NCBI GenBank assembly: GCA_049658145.1
Contig: JBASOJ010000033.1
Coordinates: forward strand, 1-12,373
From: UBA6100 sp049658145
GTDB lineage: Bacteria > Actinomycetota > Coriobacteriia > Anaerosomatales > Anaerosomataceae
Length of the DNA: 12,373 nt
Direction of reading: 5' to 3'
The translations under genes and the position numbers were made by a program. Under the pieces are notes generated by a model. That model was given only the letters and a program-made list of their open reading frames with translations, was not told the origin of the DNA and searched no databases. This document shows positions 8,482 to 12,373 of the stretch, piece after piece. Each line of letters begins with the position of its first letter. The first letter of the stretch is position 1.

Positions 8482-8484
8482 TAA

Positions 8485-9315
8485 ATGGCTGAGACGGCAA
8501 TCATGTACGACAGCTCCAAGTGCACCGCCTGCAAGGGTTGCCAGGTGGCATGCAAGCAGTGGAACCAGCTGCCCGCGCCGCTGACGCCCGACGAGTTCGA
8601 GTTCACGAAGAGCTTCCAGAGTCCTCTGGACCTCGATCCCAACACCTGGCTGATCATCAACTTCAGCGAGGAAGACAAGGAAGTCGGCATCGACTGGAAC
8701 TTCATGCGCAACTCGTGCTTCCACTGCACGGAAGCAGCATGCGAGAAGGCGTGCCCCGTGGGCGCCATCTCCCACAAGGACAACGGCGCCGTCGTTATCG
8801 ACCAGGAGAAGTGTATCGGCTGCCGCTACTGCGTGGCATCGTGCCCGTTCGGTGTCCCGCATTGGGACGAGGCGACCAACACCACCTTCAAGTGCTGGCA
8901 GTGCCAGGACCGCACCGCGGCCGAGCGCAAGCCCGCATGCGTGAGCACGTGCCCCACCGGCGCACTGCAGTTCGGCGATCGTGCCGACATGCTGGCTGCT
9001 GCCCGTGACCGCGTTGCCACGCTGAAGGAAGCCGGCTTCACCAAGGCAGAGGTGTACGGCGAGAACGAGCTCGGCGGACTGCACACCATCGTGGTGGCGC
9101 AGCGCGGTCTCGAGGCTCACGGACTCATCCGTGATCCGAAGATCGGCCTCACCGACTCCTGGCAGCTGCTGAAGCCGCTCGGCGCCATCGCCGCCGCGGC
9201 CACCGTCGGCGGTCTGGGTTTCTCGTACTTCATGGCGCGGAACTACTCGCGCGAGACCTTGGTCCTCGACGATGCGACGGACCAGCTCGTTCCGGTGACG
9301 GAGGTGAAGAAGTGA
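8485..9315 (+). CDS. fdnH: Formate dehydrogenase iron-sulfur (beta) subunit
   Basis: Carries electrons from the catalytic subunit to the cytochrome b subunit. The 276 residues contain 16 cysteines in the four-cluster pattern of this family: C13/16/19/23, C78/81/86/90, C110/113/116/120 and C137/140/152/156, predicting four [4Fe-4S] clusters. One hydrophobic helix near 231-251 anchors the C-terminal end in the membrane, as in FdnH. There is no signal peptide of its own; the family is exported with the alpha subunit by the Tat pathway. ATG 8485 is three bases after the fdnG stop and uses AGGAGG located in the fdnG 3' end. Its stop overlaps the next start (GTGA), showing tight translational coupling. 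Confidence 0.96.
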   Translation: MAETAIMYDSSKCTACKGCQVACKQWNQLPAPLTPDEFEFTKSFQSPLDLDPNTWLIINFSEEDKEVGIDWNFMRNSCFHCTEAACEKACPVGAISHKDNGAVVIDQEKCIGCRYCVASCPFGVPHWDEATNTTFKCWQCQDRTAAERKPACVSTCPTGALQFGDRADMLAAARDRVATLKEAGFTKAEVYGENELGGLHTIVVAQRGLEAHGLIRDPKIGLTDSWQLLKPLGAIAAAATVGGLGFSYFMARNYSRETLVLDDATDQLVPVTEVKK

Positions 9316-9986
9316 GATACATCCAGAGGCAAAGCACGTACGCTCGCAGTCTCCACTGGATCCACACGGTCGCGTGCCTTTCGCTGTACGTGACGGGTCT
9401 GATCCTCTTCATCCCGTCCGTGGCGGCCGCTGTCGGCGTTTCGACGGTCCAGGGCGCACGCATCATCCACCGCGTCATGGCCGCGATCTTCATCATCGCT
9501 CCTGTCGTGTCCATCTTCATCCAGCCCAAGGGCTTCAAGCACGTGCTCCAGGGTTGGTTCTTCAAGTGGGATGACAACGACAAGGAGTTCATGAAGAAGT
9601 TCATGCCGTACCTGCTGCTGGGCGCCAAGGGGCACATGCCCGACCAGAAGTACATGAAGTCCGGTCAGGCGCTCGCCGACATCCCCGTCGTGCTGCTCTC
9701 GATCGCGATCGCGCTCTCCGGCATCGTGCTCGTGTGGCCGCAGTCCTTCGGTGGCGGCACGTTCGTCCGCTGGATGCTGTTCACGCACGACGCGGTCATG
9801 GTGCTGCTCAGCGTCATGCTGATCGCCCACATCTACGTCGGTGCTGGTATCTTCCAGCCCTACCGTGGATCGGGCCGCATCATGTTCGGCGATGGCAAGG
9901 TCTCCGAGGCCGACGCCCTGTACCACTGGGGCACGTGGGCACGTGAGGTCCTGGCCGAGGGCGGCGACAAGGTCACGACCGAGTAG
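9312..9986 (+). CDS. fdnI: Formate dehydrogenase cytochrome b (gamma) subunit
   Basis: Membrane subunit that takes electrons from the FeS subunit through haem b and reduces quinone. The 224 residues show four hydrophobic helices at about 16-38, 49-71, 122-142 and 155-178. Candidate haem-ligand histidines are H15/H18, H53, H159 and H173. The opening RQSTYARSLHWIHTVACL and the later MLFTHDAVMVLLSVMLIAHIY fit the FdnI/cytochrome b561-like family. The loop between helices two and three (QPKGFKHVLQGWFFKW onward) is typical of formate dehydrogenase gamma subunits. The start is GTG 9312, overlapping the fdnH stop. It is the last gene of the operon; a strong hairpin follows 20 bases after its stop. 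Confidence 0.93.
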   Translation: MRYIQRQSTYARSLHWIHTVACLSLYVTGLILFIPSVAAAVGVSTVQGARIIHRVMAAIFIIAPVVSIFIQPKGFKHVLQGWFFKWDDNDKEFMKKFMPYLLLGAKGHMPDQKYMKSGQALADIPVVLLSIAIALSGIVLVWPQSFGGGTFVRWMLFTHDAVMVLLSVMLIAHIYVGAGIFQPYRGSGRIMFGDGKVSEADALYHWGTWAREVLAEGGDKVTTE

Positions 9987-10005
9987 TCGCATCTCACGGC
10001 ACGAC

Positions 10006-10040
10006 GAGAGGGCCGGATCCCAGCGGGATCCGGCCCTCTT
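10006..10040 (+). terminator. Terminator hairpin after fdnI
   Basis: Left arm 10006-10020 (GAGAGGGCCGGATCC) pairs with 10026-10040 (GGATCCGGCCCTCTT), 15 pairs including one terminal G-U, around the loop CAGCG. Only CCTTTG follows, so the U tract is short. Because it lies between convergent genes it may also stop transcripts coming from the right. Confidence 0.8.
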
Positions 10041-10053
10041 CCTTTGCATCACA

Positions 10054-10076
10054 CCCCGGAACCTGCAACCCCGGGG
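10054..10076 (-). terminator. Candidate terminator after the thioredoxin-like gene
   Basis: CCCCGG (10054-10059) pairs with CCGGGG (10071-10076) across an 11-base loop, starting 17 bases past the stop codon at 10094. No T tract follows on the minus strand. The larger hairpin at 10006-10040 may do the same job. Confidence 0.3.
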
Positions 10077-10093
10077 CCTGCGTATGACAGTCG

Positions 10094-10543
10094 CTACTCG
10101 CTACCCTGCTCGGTACCACCGGTAGTGGGAATCTCTTCGCGCTCCCCGACGTCCTCGCCGGTGACGTCCGCGATGCCCCGGTCGATGAACTTGACCATGT
10201 TCTCCTCTGTCGCCGCACCTTGCACGCGGTCGAGTTCGTTGCCGTCCATGTCGAGCAGCACGAACGTGGGGGTGATGAACACGCCATACTCATCGGCCTG
10301 GGCCAAACCCTCGGTGGTCGATACGTCGATGATCTCGAACTGCTCGATCCGCGGTTCGTACTCCTCCCTCAAGCTCTCCACCGTCGGCTCCATCGCCTGG
10401 CAGAACGGGCACTCGGGATCGTAGAACTGGATGAAGTGGAGGGGGGCCTTCTCTTCCGGGGTGCCGCCATCACAACCGGCAAGCCCGACCGCGAGGAGCG
10501 CGATCAGGCCTATCGAGAGTGCGGCGATCGCAAAACGCTTCAT
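10094..10543 (-). CDS. Thioredoxin-fold lipoprotein (CPFC active site)
   Basis: A 149-residue exported lipoprotein: basic start MKRF, hydrophobic segment, lipobox LAGC with lipidated C24. The thioredoxin core follows: strand HFIQFYDPE, active site C45-P-F-C48, and the cis-proline motif ITPTF (P92) leading into VLLDMDGNELDRVQG. It should therefore be a thiol-disulfide reductase or oxidase on the outer face of the membrane. The tail after ~130 is acidic and probably disordered. ATG 10543 has AGGAGG six bases upstream. It lies 52 bases downstream of a selenocysteine peroxiredoxin lipoprotein on the same strand, which suggests it reduces that enzyme. A general thiol reductase or a cytochrome c maturation role (multiheme cytochrome nearby) remains possible. 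How it is itself reduced is not shown here. Confidence 0.88.
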   Translation of the reverse strand: MKRFAIAALSIGLIALLAVGLAGCDGGTPEEKAPLHFIQFYDPECPFCQAMEPTVESLREEYEPRIEQFEIIDVSTTEGLAQADEYGVFITPTFVLLDMDGNELDRVQGAATEENMVKFIDRGIADVTGEDVGEREEIPTTGGTEQGSE

Positions 10544-10595
10544 GTGGTTCCTCCTGTCCAGGCCGCGCCGGTAGCACGGCCACTGGCAACGATCC

Positions 10596-11174
10596 CTACT
10601 GCTCCTGGTGGATCTTCTCGAGCTCGGCCATCATGGCTTCGACGTCACGGGGCTCGTTGAGGCCGGTGTGCTGGGTGTAGCGGATGACGCCCTCTTTGTC
10701 GATGAGGAAGCTCCAGCGGGTGGCCGTCTTGGTGCGCTCGCTGAACGCGCCGTAGGCGGGCATCACCGAGCGGTCCCAGTCGGAGAGCAGGTCGAACGGA
10801 AGCTCGAGCTGCTCCCTGAACTCCGCGTGCGAGGCGTACCCGTCGGCGCTGATGCCGAAGACCTCGGTATCGCGCTCCTGGAAGAACTCGTAGTTGTCAC
10901 GGTACCCGGACAGCTCGCCTTCTCAAACCGGCGTGAAGTCTGCTGGATAGAAGACGAGGATGACGTTCTTGGTGCCTATGTAGTCCGAGAGCGCGACGGT
11001 GGTCTGATCCTGGTTCTTGAGCCGGAACTCCGGGGCCGTGGTCCCAACCTCGAGGCCATCCAGTTCGGACGCCGTGTCGCCACCGGAGGTGTCGCCTCCG
11101 TCCGTACAGCCGCCGGCGAGCAAGAGCGCGGCTGTGAGTACTGCGAGGAGGAGCGGTGCCGGCCTCATCCTCAT
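10596..11174 (-). CDS. Selenocysteine-containing peroxiredoxin lipoprotein
   Basis: Read through the in-frame TGA at 10925-10923, the gene encodes 192 residues of AhpC/TSA (Bcp/PrxQ-like) peroxiredoxin. Family marks flank the TGA: APEFRLKNQDQ, then VILVFYPADFTPV, then U84, then EGELSGYRDNYEFF. The PxxxTxxC motif becomes P77-T81-U84, so selenium replaces the peroxidatic cysteine. Later come VFGISAD, LPFDLLSDWDRSV, YGAF and the conserved Arg in TRWSFLIDKEGVI (R153), ending with TAG. The N-terminus is a lipoprotein signal (lipobox AGGC, C23), so it acts outside the cytoplasm. C23 is its only cysteine, so there is no internal resolving thiol. ATG 11174 is chosen for the GGGAG seven bases upstream; ATG 11168 is an alternative. 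It is followed by the thioredoxin lipoprotein and divergent from fdhE. Stopping at the TGA would leave an 83-residue fragment without the active site. Confidence 0.93.
10892..10925 (-). promoter_or_regulatory. SECIS-like hairpin of the peroxiredoxin gene
   Basis: After the UGA (10925-10923) the minus strand reads, 11 bases on, GTCCGGGTACCGTGAC (10911-10896). It folds as GUC-CGG / CCG-(U)-GAC with a GUA loop at 10905-10903 and one bulged U. Further pairs (U-A, then A-U and G-C across a C-A mismatch) extend the stem to 10915 and 10892. The loop G is the 18th base after UGA, against the 19th in fdnG. It is less perfect than the fdnG element but matches the bacterial pattern of an exposed G in a small loop. 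Confidence 0.7.
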
Positions 11175-11326
11175 ACCCCATCTCCCTTCACAAACGTGTA
11201 GACTGACCAGGTGGACTCTGCATGATTGTACCCCCGCGCCATCCGCCCGGCACACGGAACGCACGAACGCCCTGGGGGTATCGCACATACCATGGGTAAG
11301 GGAGCTCGTCTTAGTCTGGAGGCATC
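11175..11326. promoter_or_regulatory. Divergent promoter region between the peroxiredoxin gene and fdhE
   Basis: On the minus strand TACAAT (11230-11225) is a good -10 box about 50 bases upstream of the peroxiredoxin ATG; no clear -35 partner is seen. TACCCCC (11229-11235) and GGGGGTA (11274-11280) form a seven-base inverted repeat 38 bases apart, each arm pointing toward one of the divergent genes. A second small dyad, GGTAT and ATACC, is at 11277-11291. I cannot fix a fdhE promoter. These repeats may bind a shared regulator. Confidence 0.35.
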
Positions 11327-12220
11327 ATGGCCGATTCCGCACGCGCCAAGAGCATCGCCCACTACTCCGAGAAGCGTCCCGACCTCGCGCAGCAGCTCGC
11401 GTTCTTCGAGAAGCTCTGGAGCGTTCAGGACGAATTCGCGAAGAAGGCCGCGCCCTACGCGCCAGCGCCGCTGGAGGACCTTGAGCGCGCGTTGAGGAAC
11501 CATCAGACCATGTTCTCGCTCGTCGAGCCCACGATCCCGCTCGACGACTACCGTGACGCCGTCCGGGCCGTCGCCGCAGTGATGGCCGAGGCCGGCCTCT
11601 CCGGGGAGCAGACCGCGGCACTCGCCGAGGTCGACCTCGGCGATGCGGTGACTGCCGGGGCGCTCGCCGACGCGCTCGACGGATTCGATGTGTTCGTCCA
11701 GTCGGTGTCGGACGCCATCGGCGACGATCGCTTCACCACTCCGCTCCTCTCGTTCGTGCTCACCGAGGCGATGACTCCGTTCCTGCGCGAGCCGGCGAAG
11801 TCCGGGGTCGAAGCCACCGGCAAGTTCGACTGGCTCCAGTGGGATTCGGGGCTGTGCCCCGCGTGCGGAACGCCGGCGTCCTCGGCTGTGATCCGGGATG
11901 AAGGCGTCCTCCAGGGCGGGCGTCGCTGGCTCTCCTGCCCCACCTGTCGCACCCAGTGGGAGTACGCACGCATCCGTTGCACCCGCTGCGGCACGCGCAC
12001 GCACACCGATCTCGAGTACCTTTACGACGAGGAGGACCCGGCACACAGGATCCACATCTGCAGCGCATGCCACGGATACACGCCGGTGGTCTTCGAGCGT
12101 GAGCAGATGGCGGTGACTGTCCCCGAGGTCGAAGAGGTCGTCATGGTCCCGCTGGAGGCGGTGGCCGCCGAGCGCGGCTACACCCCGCTGGGCGACGACA
12201 AGGACGAGATGCCGAACTAG
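11327..12220 (+). CDS. fdhE: Formate dehydrogenase accessory protein FdhE
   Basis: Cytoplasmic assembly factor needed for active respiratory formate dehydrogenase; in E. coli FdhE is an iron-binding rubredoxin-like protein that interacts with the catalytic subunit. The 297 residues have a helical N-terminal half and a C-terminal half with four CxxC motifs (C177/180, C204/207, C218/221, C245/248) in the FdhE arrangement: LCPACGTPAS, GRRWLSCPTCRTQW, RIRCTRCGTR and ICSACHGYTPV. ATG 11327 has GGAGG four bases upstream. Its natural client is FdnG, encoded ~3 kb away on the same strand, yet the gene is separated from fdnGHI by the two redox lipoprotein genes and has its own start region. A strong hairpin follows at 12237-12272. 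Confidence 0.94.
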   Translation: MADSARAKSIAHYSEKRPDLAQQLAFFEKLWSVQDEFAKKAAPYAPAPLEDLERALRNHQTMFSLVEPTIPLDDYRDAVRAVAAVMAEAGLSGEQTAALAEVDLGDAVTAGALADALDGFDVFVQSVSDAIGDDRFTTPLLSFVLTEAMTPFLREPAKSGVEATGKFDWLQWDSGLCPACGTPASSAVIRDEGVLQGGRRWLSCPTCRTQWEYARIRCTRCGTRTHTDLEYLYDEEDPAHRIHICSACHGYTPVVFEREQMAVTVPEVEEVVMVPLEAVAAERGYTPLGDDKDEMPN

Positions 12221-12236
12221 GGCTGAATAGCGAGTG

Positions 12237-12272
12237 CACGAAGGGCCGCGAGGAGACTCGCGGCCCTTCGTG
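12237..12272. terminator. Bidirectional terminator hairpin between fdhE and a cytochrome gene
   Basis: Sixteen perfect pairs: the left arm 12237-12252 ends AAGGGCCGCGAG and pairs with CTCGCGGCCCTT at the start of the right arm (12257-12272), with a GAGA tetraloop. It stands between two convergent genes. There is no T tract on either side, so any termination relies on stem strength. Confidence 0.75.
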
Positions 12273-12283
12273 GCATCAGGGCG

Positions 12284-12373
12284 CTACGGCAGCGCCGTGG
12301 CGGGGTGACAGTTGAGGCAGAGGTCGTCGTTGGTCTCGACGAGCATGTTCGGGTTCTCGGTCTCGTGCGGGAA
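12284..12373 (-). CDS. C-terminal end of a multiheme c-type cytochrome (runs off the right edge)
   Basis: The last 29 codons before TAG (12286-12284) are visible on the minus strand. They contain a haem c attachment motif, C-L-N-C-H, preceded by ENPNMLVETNDDL and followed by PATALP and the stop. The layout NP-x-LL/V...DLCLxCHP is that of the doubled CXXCH repeat found in multiheme cytochromes. Such a protein would be exported and carry electrons, for example between quinol oxidation and a terminal acceptor. Total haem number, signal peptide and partner cannot be seen. It converges on fdhE and shares the hairpin at 12237-12272, so it belongs to a separate transcript. Confidence 0.8.
   Translation of the reverse strand, partial: FPHETENPNMLVETNDDLCLNCHPATALP

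Noticed and set aside
10923..10925. Peroxiredoxin read as a pseudogene with a nonsense mutation
   Set aside because: The TGA is exactly at the catalytic cysteine position, the rest of the frame is intact to a normal C-terminus, a SECIS-like hairpin follows, and another selenoprotein lies in the same window.
11171..12073. Minus-strand open frame (300 codons) over fdhE
   Set aside because: Antisense shadow; the fdhE CxxC pattern and ribosome binding site settle the coding strand.
1..12373. CRISPR array, insertion sequence, prophage or tRNA/rRNA genes
   Set aside because: No repeat-spacer pattern, transposase, terminal inverted repeats or recognisable RNA gene was found.

Overview
The window comes from a GC-rich bacterium (roughly 60% G+C by eye) with an anaerobic, respiratory lifestyle. 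It carries a Tat-exported selenocysteine formate dehydrogenase, the maturation factor FdhE, a second selenoprotein of the peroxiredoxin family, and the tail of a multiheme c-type cytochrome. GTG starts, U-poor terminators and a tilS-hpt-ftsH order would suit a deep-branching anaerobic actinomycete (Coriobacteriia-like). That placement is an inference; no phylogenetic marker was compared.

Left part, all on the minus strand: the start of an unrecognised gene (1-145) lies behind a strong promoter with an overlapping dyad. Next to it is a four-gene housekeeping run read right to left: a small CBS-pair protein, tilS (tRNA-Ile lysidine synthetase), hpt (hypoxanthine phosphoribosyltransferase) and ftsH (membrane AAA+ protease). 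A promoter candidate for this run is at 4788-4815.

Middle, plus strand: about 570 bases without a clear gene (4761-5328) hold a highly foldable leader with several strong hairpins. It precedes fdnG-fdnH-fdnI, the catalytic, iron-sulfur and cytochrome b subunits of a membrane-bound formate dehydrogenase. fdnG is interrupted by an in-frame TGA at 5929-5931. It sits exactly where the family has selenocysteine (QARI-U-H) and is followed, after 11 nt, by a 17-nt SECIS hairpin. It is one 1050-residue gene, not two ORFs.

Right part: two minus-strand lipoprotein genes converge on the fdn operon. The upstream one is a peroxiredoxin whose peroxidatic cysteine codon is TGA (PADFTPV-U), again followed by a SECIS-like hairpin. 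The downstream one is a thioredoxin-fold protein with a CPFC active site. Together they look like an extracytoplasmic selenium-dependent peroxidase and its reductant. Divergent from them is fdhE (plus strand). A strong terminator hairpin follows, then the last 29 codons of a CXXCH cytochrome on the minus strand.

In use, FdnGHI would oxidise formate outside the membrane and pass electrons through FeS clusters and haem b to quinone. FdhE would support its assembly, and the lipoprotein pair could remove peroxide on the same face of the membrane. Both selenoproteins need SelA, SelB, SelD and tRNA-Sec, none of which I see here. The two TGA-interrupted genes are the main annotation hazard: ordinary gene calling would split fdnG and truncate the peroxiredoxin.
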